64,000 nucleotides of DNA from Neoceratodus forsteri (lineage: Eukaryota > Chordata > Ceratodontiformes > Ceratodontidae), in the NCBI GenBank assembly GCA_016271365.2, contig CM057456.1, positions 164,586,501-164,650,500 of the forward strand, written 5' to 3'. Below the pieces are notes generated by a model. That model made no database searches. It worked only from the letters and a program-made list of their open reading frames with translations, and had not been told where the DNA came from. Below, piece after piece: positions 18,716-29,550 of this stretch; the stretch's first letter is position 1, and the number at the start of each line of letters is the position of its first letter. Made by a program: the position numbers and the translations under genes.

Positions 18716-19269
18716 TTAACTAATGAACTTTTATGTAATGTCATGATCCAGCAATTTTCACCAGTTGTTCTTTAACACAGTTCAAAAACCAAGATCATGA
18801 ACTGTCCATCAACGCAAAGTTCAAGAAGATGCTGAATCTTTAAAGGAACACAATGAACTGAGAGACAATATTTAATTTGCATAATTAATTTGAATATTAG
18901 AATACACAGTTTTCCAGTGTAAAAGTTACAAAACATAATAAAATCAGAAGTTTTTCAGATTACAAATGGGAAATGTATGTTCCACATGGCAACTAACTGT
19001 TTGAGCAATCAAAGGAATTACCATTTAAATTTAACACATTTTAAAAAAGTTGCAGATTCTACTCATTTAAATAGCAACTGGGCCTTCCTAACTATAAAAG
19101 GATGATGACCAGTGATTTCATTTGAATGAAGAACTAGAGAAAGTAAGTAAGTATAAGGTACATTATTAATTTTAAAATGCAGTGTAGGAAAAGGCAGTCA
19201 TTAGAAATGGTTGAGTTTGTTAAAACATTTCAGTTGTCATTGTAGCTTGCTTAGGTTGTGTGATAAAAC
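18716..19269. other. Unassigned A/T-rich stretch with ttcatgaac-like words
   Basis: There are several atgaact/agttc words (18722-18860), mirrored by a cluster at 20190-20380. This may be the left subterminal region of a decayed DNA transposon that was later split by the CR1 at 19270-19960. No termini or target duplication could be fixed. Confidence 0.25.
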
Positions 19270-19960
19270 AATTAGAAGGCTAGAATTTATCAGCAGAAAA
19301 TGGTGGGTTGGCACACCCAGTCTGCCAAGATGGCAGTCTATCTTCACAGACTCTAATCCCAGGTGTACTTGAATCCACCTACTGTTTTCACTTCCACCTT
19401 TTCCACTGACAGTCTGTTCCAGGTATCCACCACTCTTTCAGTGAAGTAGTACTTCCTCATATCCCTCTTAAACATCCCCCTTCCACCTCCATTGCGTGCC
19501 CTCTGGTCCTGGTGATCTTTCCCATATGAAAGAGACTCCCTTCATGCACTCTGTTCACCTCTGTAAGATACTTGAAGGTCTCTATCATGTCCCATTTCAC
19601 TCTCCTCTCTTCCAATGTGTACATGTTGAGATCCCTGCATCTCTCCTCATAGGGATTTTGATGTACTCTCTGCACCATTTTAATTGCCCTCCTTTGGACT
19701 GCCTCCACCATGTCTATGCCTTTTTTGAGGTGTGGCTTCCATAACTGGACACAATATTCCAGGTGGGGCCTCACAAGCAAGCGATACAGTGGCAACACCA
19801 CCCCCCTCCTCCTGCTGGAGATACCTCTCCTTATGCAACCTAGCATCCCACTGGCCCTAACCACTGCTTTGTTACACTGCCCTGCCACTCCAAAGTCATC
19901 AAATATGATAATCCAAATATCGTTTTCCTGCTTAGTGACTATCAGTACCTCCCCATCATA
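19270..19960 (-). mobile_element. CR1 3' end, 5'-truncated
   Basis: The frame 19888-19457 (143 codons) reads QCNKAVVRASGMLGCIRRGISSRRRGVVLPLYRLLVRPHLEYCVQLWKPHLKKGIDMVEAVQRRAIKMVQRVHQNPYEERCRDLNMYTLEERRVKWDMIETFKYL. This is the strongly conserved post-RT part of CR1 ORF2. The last block (KYYFTERVVDTWNRL-like) follows in another frame near 19380-19455, and the 3' UTR (agactgggtgtgcc on the minus strand) reaches about 19290. Truncation is at the 5' side near 19960. Confidence 0.85.
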
Positions 19961-20734
19961 TACTCAGCTCCTGGATTCCTATGCCCTCAGTATATGATTT
20001 GCACAAGTTGCATTGAACCCAAACTGTCATACTCTGAAGATTGAACAGGTAGGCCCTTGGTTTGTACAGAGTGCAAAAATCTTTTGAGAATAGGGCTAAA
20101 ATGGAGTTGCTTTACTATTTAACCAACATTATCAAGCAGGGTATTTCTGGCCACCAAAGTATCAATGGACTTTATCCATAAAATGTTCAGTGGAGGAACT
20201 TCATGATCTTTCATTGACCTTTATGGACCTTTATGTTCAAGAATGCTCAGAATGCCCTTTTGTTGTTCTTGCACAATTCATGAAAATTTGTGAACATGAT
20301 CGTTGAATTTTGATGCACATTCATGAACTGTTCATAAATTATTCATGGATGTTCAAGAACAGTTCTTGATCACTTTGATTTGATAGCGTGGTCTCTCCAG
20401 AGATCTGTAAGTGATATATTGCACTTTTGTCAATTTAAGCAATGTATTCTCCCAGGATAACCCAACAGATACGCAACATCTGATTTTCAGTGTTTTTTCA
20501 TTTTTTTTTCCAAGTTTCCTAGGACAGCCAAGCTAAGAAGCAGCATTTCATTTACAACAGGGTCCTGCTTTTACACAGATGAGCCAGCTTCAATGGTGTA
20601 TCTACTGTAGAAGTGTTGTCTTTTACTCTGATGATTATGAAATAAACACAATTACAGTCTGTTCTACACTTACTGCTGGCAGTTAATCTACAGACATTAT
20701 TTACTCAAAAGTAAACTGTAATTTATATTTACTT
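19961..20734. other. Unassigned stretch; ttcatgaa-rich cluster at 20190-20380
   Basis: Repeated ttcatg/catgaa and ttcaagaa words crowd 20190-20380, as in subterminal regions of some DNA transposons. Nothing coding is seen. Confidence 0.25.
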
Positions 20735-21790
20735 ATTAGCTTTTGGTAACTTGGTTAAGTCGCTAGGCAACAATCCTGCTTATTTTCAGGCATGACCCAG
20801 GAGAGCACAGGACACTGGTACACATATTACAGTAGTACAACTTAAATTCAAAGAAAACATAAGGTAACAATAATAATTTAACATCATACACAGTGGATAG
20901 AACAACAAAACTAGTATGTAGGATACAATACACATTAAAAGCCATATTGTAGCAAGAAATGGGAGTAGGCCCGTACCACAGGCCGGCAGTCAGGTGTAGT
21001 TATGTTATGAGCATTTGCTGTGACCAAGGGTGTGAAGGAGAGAGAACAGCGAGCTTTTAAATACTTGGTGGGAGGCAGAATTTTTAACCTGTAGGGGGAG
21101 TGAGTTCCAGAACTTAGGTGCAAAGTATGAGAATGCCTGTTCACCCAATTTTGTAGCACAAGGTCTGATTGAGAACATGGGGACAGAGGAGGACCTGAGG
21201 GTACGGGTTTGGGAGGCAGGAGTCAGCAAGTTTGCCAGGAGTCTGGGCTAAGGGGTCTAGTTAGGAGTCAATAAAGCATCCCAGGGAGTAGTCCCAGAGA
21301 TCCTTAGGTGACAGCCAGTTTAAACGGAGTAGAGAGGCAGTGATGAGTAAGGCGAGGGCAGTTAAAGTGAATCTGCAGATATTGTTATAGGAGGGTCCCA
21401 TTTACTGAGCACACTAGAGTTGGCAGAGTAAATAGAGGTATCGCATATTGGAGCTAAGGCAAAGGACTCCCCTTGCTACAGATAATCTGGCTGAAGGTGT
21501 GAAGGGTGGGCGCTTTTCAGTGAGCACCACCAATTTTGCATTAACAGCATGACAAACCGCGTTGACATGTAATGTCAAGTTAAGGGAGGGATTGAGTGTG
21601 ACCCCCAGGTATTTGAAGGAGGACGTGTTGGTGATAGAGAAACCGTCCTGGCAGTGAACCAAGAGTTTGGGAGCAGTGAAGGGAAGTTTTTTTGAAGAAC
21701 CAAATAGCATGGCGTGTGTTTTGTCCAGGTTAAGATATTGATGGCTGTTCGAGAGCCATTATTGAAGGACTTGAAAACCATTTGAGAGAG
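20735..21790 (-). mobile_element. LINE family B, 5'-truncated 3' fragment
   Basis: The minus-strand frame 21710-21414 reads MLFGSSKKLPF, then FKYLGVTLNPSLNLTLHVNAVCHAVNAKLVVL and PSARLSVARGVL, the region just after the RT palm. Frames 21229-21005 and 21159-20935 give the C-terminal block AFSYFAPKFWNSLPLQVKNSASHQVFKSSLFSLL. The 3' UTR near 20785-20800 (ttattttcaggcatgaccca, plus strand) matches family B at 11496-11515. The RT catalytic box is absent. Confidence 0.75.
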
Positions 21791-22311
21791 TGGAGTTGTT
21801 TACTTTGTTCCCTGGAGCCACTTGTTGCTGTATAAGAGTGGTTTCACGTGTGTTCGGCTGAAGCGAGAACAGCAAAGTGAAGCTGAGCTTTTCTGACTTA
21901 AGTGGAAGGCAAGTGAAACTATTCATATACAGCAATGAATGGTGATGAGGGACATATTAATATATTATTGATCGAGCATGATCAATAATACATTTAAAAA
22001 AAAAATGTTCCAGAACATGTCCATTTCCAGGGCATCTGCGTGTGAGACACTCTCCTCAGAATAAAAGTGTCTCATGTGCAGGGGAAAGGAGCTCTCCGAT
22101 TGGTCAGGAGCGCTCCCTCAATCTATAATAAATTATTTTGTGATCCTGAAAAATTAAAATTCTACTAATACTATCCATACTGGCGCAAACTACAAATACA
22201 TATATTCTACAGAGTTTATATACAGTATCCTTTTGCATATACCATTGGAACAAAGTATGTGTAACTTTCCCATTCATTCTCATTACTATTTTCCTCACTT
22301 TCTACCACAAA
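21791..22311. other. Unassigned stretch
   Basis: No protein-family signal is seen. There is a small near-palindrome around atattgatcgagcatgatcaataata (about 21962-21990). Otherwise A/T-rich. Confidence 0.3.
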
Positions 22312-22790
22312 GTGTATACAGTTAGGATTCCTATCTGTCAGACCTTCTTACACCTGCTGTCTCGGTCCTTCCTCCTGTCCTCCTCTAGGGTCCTCCTGGC
22401 GATTCCCATGATGAGGCTTAAAACTGCTGGCGACAGAGCATTTAATGTCACTGGCCCCGTCCTGTGGAATTTGCTTCCTTTATCTGTTCAGGAGGCCCCT
22501 TCAGTTGAGGTTTTCAAAACCCGTCTCAAGGTCCTCCTGTTTAGTCAAGCCTTCCTGGACCAGGTATACTAGCCCTTTTTGGGAGTCCAGCCTTTTGTTT
22601 CCTTTTCTGACTCTCTGTTTTAGAGAGTTCTGTGTTATCTCAGACCATATCTATCTTATGTTGTTTTTATTATTATTACAGTTATATCTGATATAAATTT
22701 TTATACTGATAGTGTGTTTTACTGTACAGTGCCCAGAGCCTCCAGGATTGGGCACCTGGAAAAATAAAATTTGCCTTGCCTTGCCATTCC
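22312..22790 (+). mobile_element. L2/Rex1-like LINE, C-terminal block and 3' tail
   Basis: The frame 22312-22572 ends in MRLKTAGDRAFNVTGPVLWNLLPLSVQEAPSVEVFKTRLKVLLFSQAF, a classical LINE C-terminus (aFs..gp.lWN.LP..vr.a.s...Fk..LK..LF). The 3' UTR has a cagtgcccagagcctccagg segment and closes at 22765-22790 with aataaaatttgccttgccttgcc, a short ttgcc repeat tail. Everything upstream of the C-terminus is lost. Confidence 0.75.
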
Positions 22791-23218
22791 ATGAACAGAA
22801 ATAGCAAGTGTTTACATTTTAGTGGTTGTTGACAGGTACTTTGCATTTCAGCTTAAATATTATTGCCTAAAACTCACTCTGATCACTGGTCTTACAGAAC
22901 AAGGAACATCCAGCTTTAACAACCACCACCAATAGATCAGCTGTACATACTTGACGTAGATAACATCCACATAAGAGTACAAGACTACATTAGCATACTC
23001 TTACGTCACAGGGCACTCTTCAGCCCTTTTACCTTACAGTAAGATGTTGCTGATATCTTCCATTCTCGTTACCATCATGCTATCCCAGCTATCCCTTTAC
23101 TTAATGCTGCCATACTGACAGAAGTACTGCAGTTACAGCCAGAACAAGTAAGGGTTTACAGCCAGAGCAAGAGAGGGTTTTCAAATGTGTCCACTGCTTC
23201 CTTTTATCCCAGTAATAA
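22791..23218. other. Unassigned stretch
   Basis: It includes a short imperfect duplication (ttacagccag.caag near 23135-23175). Nothing coding. Confidence 0.3.
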
Positions 23219-23517
23219 TAATAATATATGATAAACTTTATTTAATAGAGCACCTTTCATAATATCAAGGCTTCACAAACAGATAAAAATTCAAAAGTTC
23301 AATAAACATCAATAAAATCACAAAAATTCAGGAAAAGCTTTGCCCCATAAGAAAGTCTTCAGTGCCTGCTTAAAGCTCCCCACTGTCCTGCACTCCTGTA
23401 GCTGTCGAGGCAGAGAATTCCAGAGGCTAGGGGCAGCAAACCCAAAACACGAGCCCCAGATGAATTTAAACTAACCCTCGGAATCTCCAGCAACCCCTCG
23501 TCAGCTGAGTGGAGCTG

Positions 23518-23721
23518 TCACACAGGGGTGTAAGGAATCAGGAGTTCTTTCAAGTAGTTAGGACCAAGTCCATGTAAGGCTTTGTAGGTTAATAAACCTA
23601 CCTTAAAGGAGATCGGCCACTGAACCGGCAGCCAGCGCAGATCACGCAGCACTGGGGAAATGTGAGATCTCCTAGATGCCCCAGTCAATAAACGTGCAGC
23701 AGCGTTCTGCACTAGCTGCAA
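23518..23721 (-). pseudogene. Post-RT segment of the L2-clade LINE
   Basis: MQLVQNAAARLLTGASRRSHISPVLRDLRWLPVQWPISFKVGLLTYKALHGLGPNYLKELLIPYTP is the conserved L2 post-RT stretch (vQNaAARll...r..HItp.L..LHWLPv..Ri.fK...ltykaL.g..P.YL..ll). It is out of frame with the RT. The final aFs..aP.lWN block follows near 23395-23450 in decayed form. Confidence 0.8.
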
Positions 23722-24067
23722 GTGGTGGATATCAACTCCAGGAAGCCCTAAGTAAGGGAGTTACAGTAGTCAAGGCGCGAGGCCATAAGGCGTGGACCAA
23801 AACAGGCAGGTCACTGGACAGAGCGAGATGCTGGATCCTAGCAATGTTCCTAAGATGGTAAAGGCTAACTTGATGACTGCCGACACCTGATGACAAAGGT
23901 CAGCCCATCATCAAGTATCACTCCCAGGTCACACACCCATTCAGAGGTAAGGATCTTCCAAGACTTAACCAGAGGCAGATCAGTCCTCAACCCTCTGTTC
24001 TGTGACCCGCGTCCACCAACAAAACCTCAGTCTTTCCTGCGTTCAATTTTAACCTGCTAGAGCTCAT

Positions 24068-24444
24068 CTAATCCTGGATTTCAATGAGGCAGCAGCTAAA
24101 TACCGAGATAGCACTAACCTGGTCAGGGGTGAAAGACAGGTAGAGCTGGGTATCATCAGCATAGCAGTGAAACCTCAGCTCATAAATCTTACAATGTCTC
24201 TGAGGGGCAGCATGTACATTGCAAATAACATGGGAGACAGCACTGAGCCCTGGGGCACCCCACAAGGCAGAGAGAAAGACTCAGAAGAAAATAATCCTGA
24301 GACAACTCTCAGAGTTCTACCAGTGAGGAAAGATGAAAACCATCTGAGCACTGTACCAGACAGCCCACAGATGGACCTCAGGTCCTTGAGCAGGATCCCA
24401 TGGTCCACAGCTTCAAAAGCTGAAGATAAATCAAGGAGTACCAA
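24068..24444 (-). pseudogene. RT palm of the L2-clade LINE in two frames
   Basis: Frame 24444-24175 carries VLLDLSSAFEAVDHGILLKDL, WFSSFLTGRTLRV and CGVPQGSVLSPMLFAMYMLPL. Frame 24265-24068 carries FHCYADDTQLYLSF, the catalytic box. The blocks and spacing are those of an L2-type RT, with AFEAVDH for the usual AFDTVDH. A frameshift lies between the PQGS and YADD blocks. Confidence 0.8.
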
Positions 24445-25444
24445 GATGAAGTGGTTTCTCCAATCTCTCTCTCCATCAGGAGATCACTGAGCACCGAACC
24501 AGAGCAGTCTCAGTACTATGCCTCTTCGAAAACCCGATTGGAGAGGTTCATATAAATCATGGATGGTTAATTAGTTCTCCAGTTGAGTTGCCACAACTTT
24601 CTTGATAACCTTTCCACAAAAGGAAGGTTTGAGATGGGTCTGTAGTTCGCTAGAGTCTCGAGTCCAAAGAATCTTTCTTCAGAAGAGGTGTCACCACTGC
24701 CTCCTTCAGGAAGCTTGGAAACTCACCCGATTCCAAGGAGCACTGGACAATCTGGGCCAATGATATCACTACAACCCAAAATCAGGGAAGTAGGGCCCGG
24801 ATATAAACTACAGCATGTGGGGCACATTCCCTGGACAATCCTCATAATACCAACGAACTCTGGCAGGTCAAAGGTACTCCAGAAAACACCGGACATAGTG
24901 ACCGAGCACCAACCAACAGCATCCCCCATAGAACGAGACCGGCGTAACTCCTGCCTGATGTTGGCCACTTTATTCGCAAAGAATCAAGCGATCTCATCAC
25001 ACTACATTTGTCAAAAACCTAGATGGAGCTGCAGACAAGCTGGGTTGCACAACCTGTCCACAGTTCAGAATAGTTGAGGCAGTCAATTCCGCGTAACAAC
25101 AATTTCCCTGGACAGGAATTCTGCCTTCTTATGGGAAATTGCTGATTGATAGAGTTTATAATGCTCTAACAAAATAAAGTGGTCAGCATCAAGGTGAATT
25201 TCCACCAGCGATGCTCTAACCTACACCCAACCTCCAGCAACTCCCTCTGAGACCCATCAAACCATGGGCCCCGGGGCAAAGTGGAAGGGGTGAACATGGA
25301 GAGGAGCAATCAGGTCAAGGGCTGAAGAAACAGCCTTATTATAGGCCATGACTAACAGCTCTGGATCTGTGCTGGTCTCACGAACACGAGGTCAATCACC
25401 GTGGCTAGATCTTCAAGGATGACATCCCAAAGAAAAATTTAAGC

Positions 25445-26143
25445 TCATGGTGTAGTGATTGGACCAACCAAGCTTCCATCCCAAATCAGAGGCCTCAATC
25501 CCCAGGAGGAAGAACAAATCAAGAGAGTGACCACCATTGTGGGTAGCTGAGAAACAACCTGTGTGAAGCCCAGTGATGTCATCAACTGGAGGAAGTGTTG
25601 TCCAAAAAGTGACCATTCATCGTCAACCCAGGCATTGAAGTCACCCAGAACCATCAGTCTGGGTGACTCCCATGCCATGTCGGTGGCGAAGTCTGCTACT
25701 TCCTGCAGGACCAGCTTCTCATCACCTGGTAGACGGTAAATGAGAGCTATCCCGCACCCCACACCAGTTACCACAGTGCACTCAAATGATATGGCGTCCT
25801 CAACTGGTACCCCAGTGAGGCCCAATTCGGTCTTGAAACAGACCACTATCCCCCCACGATCCAATCTCAGGCGATGTAACACTGAGTACCCAGGAGGAAT
25901 AGCTGCCTCCAAAATTGGGGCAGCATTTCCATCTAACCAGGTCTCGGTGATGCAAACCAGATCCACTGTTCCAAGAAAATCTGCAATAAGTGCAGTTTTG
26001 TGCTTAATGGATCTGGTATTGCATAACAATGCCCAGGTCGGACGATGTTCACGAGCTGTCCCGGCTACTTGCCCTCCCAAAAAGGGGGTGCCCTTGGTTA
26101 TGGAGACCAGACATGGATCACCACGTTCCAGACACCATTTCAC
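25445..26143 (-). pseudogene. APE-type endonuclease of the L2-clade LINE (232 codons)
   Basis: The frame holds WALLCNTRSIKHKTALIADFLGTVDLVCITETWLD at about residues 37-70 (conserved Asn and catalytic Glu), GYSVLHRLRLDRGGIVVCF near 83-101, VGCGIALIYRLP near 128-139 and PRLMVLGDFNAWVDD near 159-173 (the GDFN block). LTSLGFTQVVSQLPTM follows. The SDH end of the nuclease lies beyond the frame break near 25445. This is a nearly whole nuclease domain, though the clustered stops after it end the ORF. Confidence 0.8.
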
Positions 26144-26200
26144 CCCAGGGCATCTTCTGGTCCTAACTGCCCATCCATTTAGTCTATTCAGACCATTATC

Positions 26201-27149
26201 GAAGGGAAAAGAATTAAACCCTTTTAAACATTTTACTCTTCACTTCAGTATTCCCTTTCACTACACTTTATATGTCTCTACTGCTTCTACATAGTCTATG
26301 TTGGCTTTTCTCAGCATAGAGAACACACCAGTACATGAGTGTAGGATTCATTTTTCATTTGTTGTCAGCCCTGTACTCGTGACCCCATTTGACTATGCCA
26401 AGGAGCCTTAAAAAAGCAATGTGCTGGGGTTGGGAGGTCATACCTCCATCTGAAATAATTAACAAGAAGAATATGAGTAATAGTGCCAAGAGCAAGCTGT
26501 TCAGTGGGGATGTGAAACAATTAACAAGTAGAATAGGAACAGTAGTGTAAAAATAAAATCAAATTACCAATGGCACAAAGAGGGGTCAAGCTTCCTATGC
26601 ATAAGCAGGGCCCTGCTGGATACAAAATAGGGCATCTTAACCTAGCTATCATGTGTAAATAAATTGTTGGTGTAGTACTTTAGGATTAATGCACAGGTGC
26701 TTTGCATTGTGCCTATACAAAAGTGCAGCGATTTTCATTGCACTCACATCTGCTGTGTCTGCAGCGCAGCCTTTGCTTATTCTCTGCAGCCCATACATTA
26801 CTGTCCTGGGCTGTTCTGTGTTTCAGCCACATTTACAGCTGAGAATTGCCCAAAACCTCCCATTCACTTTACATTTTTACCCAACTTCAGCTAAATATAT
26901 TTTCAGATACTATAAAGAATGATGAACTAGGGAACCTAGCTCATTTTCTAAAATGGGGATAAAAATACTTTTAAAGCACTACAAAAGAAGAACTGTGATA
27001 GTGGGCATGCATTATGCATATTCATATCTCAAAATATGTGGTTTTACTATAGTGCTGCGACAGTGCTAATGCTGACATCCCGACAATGATAGACACAATG
27101 CTAAGTGTCAGCAGTGTACTATTCTATTCCTATGGGCAATTCCTAACAC
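26201..27149. other. Unassigned stretch with one dispersed-repeat segment
   Basis: Segment 26507-26570 (caattaacaagtagaatagg, then aacagtagtgt and aaaataaa) recurs at 30156-30215, so it is a dispersed repeat of unknown type. The rest shows no coding or terminal-repeat signal. Confidence 0.3.
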
Positions 27150-27236
27150 ATAGAATTGCACTGAGGATGAAGATTTTTCTATACAAGCTGAGGAACTGAA
27201 GAATAGATTCATAGAGAGGGATATAGGAATGATGTT

Positions 27237-27479
27237 TTGACACAAGCAATGAATAAAGTACACACTTTACAAAGAGAAGAAATTTTAAGGGAAATGCCCA
27301 GAAAAATGCCAGATTCCACCAAAAGTGTAACTTTTGTTACAGAGTTTAATAACTGGTCAGGACAGATTGGAAACATTATTTATAAAAATTGGCACATTTT
27401 ACATGCAGATAAAAATCTAAGTGATGCAATGGGAAACACCACGGATCACTTTCTCAAAGGGACAGAATTTGAAAGATAG
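27237..27479 (+). pseudogene. PLE connection region between RT and nuclease
   Basis: QAMNKVHTLQREEILREMPRKMPDSTKSVTFVTEFNNWSGQIGNIIYKNWHIL is typical of PLE proteins after the RT: a..k...l.r..lL, then vtf.t.yn.....i..ii.k.W.iL. The frame breaks after KGTEFER, and the nuclease follows in another frame from about 27480. Confidence 0.7.
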
Positions 27480-27520
27480 GCTGGTCCATAGTAGACTGAC
27501 CAAGCCTAAAAAGTACCTGG

Positions 27521-28006
27521 TTGGGTAACAAACCCATAGGGAGCTTTAAATGTCAAAGATGCAACATCTGTAGTTATTTCAAAATAGGGTCTGAATTTGT
27601 ACATCCTGTAACAGGAAATAACTATATGATGAAAGATTTTATTAATTGTGACACCTCTTTTGTGATCTATGCTCTGTGGTGTGAATGTGGCCAGCTCTAT
27701 ATAGGTAAAACTACTAGGGCATTAAAACGGAGAATACAGGAGCATGTGAGAAACATAATTAATGCCAGGACTGATACTCCAGTTGGACTACATTTTTTTC
27801 AAAAACACAACTCTGACCCGAAACATATGAAGTTTATGGGTATAGACTGGCAACAGCCTCTTAGATTTGGAGGGAACAGAACCAATGAACTACTGAAGCA
27901 GGAAAGTAAATGGATCTACAGACTAGGCACTGTTAAACCAGATGGACTTAATGATCAGTGGGATCTAAAGCCATTTTTGAAAGACAAAAAGAAAATGCGG
28001 AAGTAG
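27521..28006 (+). pseudogene. GIY-YIG endonuclease domain of PLE 1 (161 codons)
   Basis: The frame has a cysteine cluster FKCQRCNICSYF at about residues 9-20, then SFVIYALWCECGQLYIGKTTRALKRRIQEH near 45-74, which is the GIY-YIG core (VIY and YIG strands, with R in LKRRI). VGLHFFQKHNSDPKHMKFMGIDW follows, then NELLKQESKWIYRLGTVKPDGLNDQWDLKPFL with the expected catalytic-type Glu and the usual PLE C-terminus. The domain looks intact. The chosen Met is internal; the protein reads through from upstream frames. Confidence 0.85.
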
Positions 28007-28164
28007 TTTGTGATGTTATTTTCAAATGCATTGTTAATACTTATATATATTTTCTTCTGCTTTCTTCCCTATATAGGTCCAATGGAGAATGTATGCCTGT
28101 AGATCCCCACCTGAAATGAAAGGTCATACTCCCATTCTGAGGATGGAAGTTATGTGAGGTGATC

Positions 28165-28365
28165 ACATTGGGACTTCTCCCCAGTCCTCTCAGCCTTCTT
28201 TTCCTCTCCCTTCTCCCTTCTTCCCCCTTCCTCCCTCCCTCCTTTCCTTCCCCCTTCCTTCTTCTATGCTTGTTTTATTCCCCAATTTTTTCAGCTCCCT
28301 TCTTCTTTTTCTTTCCTTCTATTTCTTTCCTCTTCTCCCTCCTCCTTTCCTCCCCCGACCTAGTA
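28165..28365. repeat. Pyrimidine-rich (CTTCC)-type tract on the plus strand
   Basis: Nearly all bases on the plus strand are C or T (runs such as ttcttcccccttcctccctccctcc). It keeps a 98-codon frame open by composition alone. It lies in the 3' part of PLE 1. Confidence 0.85.
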
Positions 28366-29179
28366 CTCCTTGGTTATCTTAAGCCTTGTATTTATGACTT
28401 TATAGGTCTTCAGAAAACAATGTATTGTGGTTGGAATACACTTCTTTACTTTTGAAACTTGGTCTATATTATATATTAAATACTATAAATAGATTTTTGA
28501 CCTGTTTCAGTATAAGAAAAATAATGTTTTTCTAACTATAATAAATAGAGAATGTGTATATGTTGATGTTTGAAAAAGTGAGATGTAATTACTTAATTTG
28601 TTTTTAACATAAAAGAGATAGGATAAAGATAAAAATAGGAATTCTGTATATGCGTTGTGACAGAAACGGTTCACTTTGTTTAAAAATAAGCACAGGTGTA
28701 GTATATGAGTGTTTCTCGGTCTCACTTTGATGAGGTCATCAGCTGTATATATAAAAGCCTTTGTATCCCTAGCTAGTTACACCCCTTTGAAGGCACAGAG
28801 CTGAAGCGCAGGGGTTTCTGTTGGAATTTTGGCAACAATAAAATGCTATTTAGCATATATTCATATCGTTTGGAGTGCTCCTTTCTTTTGTTGTACTGAT
28901 TTGAGGTTAGCAACCTCTGTTGGGAACACCACCTCGCTAACTGAGCACCGCTCAAAAACTGTGTTTTGACTACTGCGGGATGCCAGTGTGTTTTCTTCAG
29001 GGGTCTGTGGGCAAAATCTGTCACTGTGCTGGTCTTCATGGACGGGTGTCGACCTCTGGTCGGCATACCAAATATGCATAAACTCATGCCCACTATCACA
29101 GCTCCACTTTTGAAGCACTTTAAAAATTACTTTTTAGCCCCCATTTCAGAAAAGGAACTAGTGTCCTGAGTTCAGCATT

Positions 29180-29545
29180 CATTCTAGTATCTAAAAATCT
29201 ATTTAGCTGAACTTGGGTACAATATTACAGGTACAAGCATTGGGACCAGTACAGGAAAGTGCTGCATATGTAAGCAACATGGGATCCCGGCGAGCGTTGC
29301 CAGACTCTTTCCAGGATCGATGTGAGCACTGTGCTGCAATTACATGGCAGCATACAATGGGTAACTGCAGTGCAACAGTGAACCCAGGAAAACAGGAATG
29401 CCAGATCAGTGGCGCTCATTTGGGATGTGGTGGCTTCCTTATATATGGCAAGAGGTAGCGATCCAGGTGCTCTGCACCACAACAAGTGGTGAAGAGCCTG
29501 TCATGTAAAGGGACTTCTGAAGAGCACTATATAAATAAAATTCTT
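29180..29545 (+). mobile_element. SINE-like or LINE 3' fragment with an L2-type tail
   Basis: The end gaagagcactatataaataaaattctttctttt (29517-29550) is like the tails of L2 LINEs and their partner SINEs. The upstream 300 bp show no RT C-terminus and no clear A/B boxes, so only the tail supports the call. Confidence 0.4.
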
Positions 29546-29550
29546 TCTTT

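Larger units (their letters stand above)
23219..26200 (-). mobile_element. L2-clade LINE, nearly complete but decayed
   Basis: The minus strand carries an APE endonuclease (26143-25445), a linker, an RT (about 24900-24070) and a C-terminal part with VQNAAARLLTGASRRSHISPVLRDLRWLPV (23721-23518), a block very characteristic of L2. The 3' end at 23225-23260 reads gaaaggtgctctattaaataaagttta on the minus strand, like L2 tails, then a tta/att run. Stops and frameshifts are spread through the linker and RT. Confidence 0.8.
27150..28920 (+). mobile_element. Penelope-like element, 5'-truncated
   Basis: Coding remnants 27150-28006 give the connection region after the RT and a complete GIY-YIG nuclease domain. 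PLEs prime reverse transcription with this nuclease. The RT palm is missing. The 3' non-coding part runs to about 28920, with a pyrimidine-rich tract (28165-28365) and an end region gcaacaataaaatgctattt (28830-28850). The 3' border is uncertain. It is a different PLE family from the copy at 49181-53798, since the two protein sequences are clearly diverged. Confidence 0.75.

Noticed and set aside
25740..26294. 184-codon plus-strand frame
   Set aside because: It is opposite the L2 endonuclease frame, which has the full set of APE motifs.
28159..28455. 98-codon Ser/Leu/Pro-rich frame as a membrane protein
   Set aside because: It is the translation of a pyrimidine-rich tract; hydrophobicity follows from composition.
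28740..28770. Possible hammerhead in the 3' region of the first Penelope element (gatgaggtcatcag)
   Set aside because: The CUGAUGA box and a GAAA box at the right spacing are missing; it is just a short palindrome.
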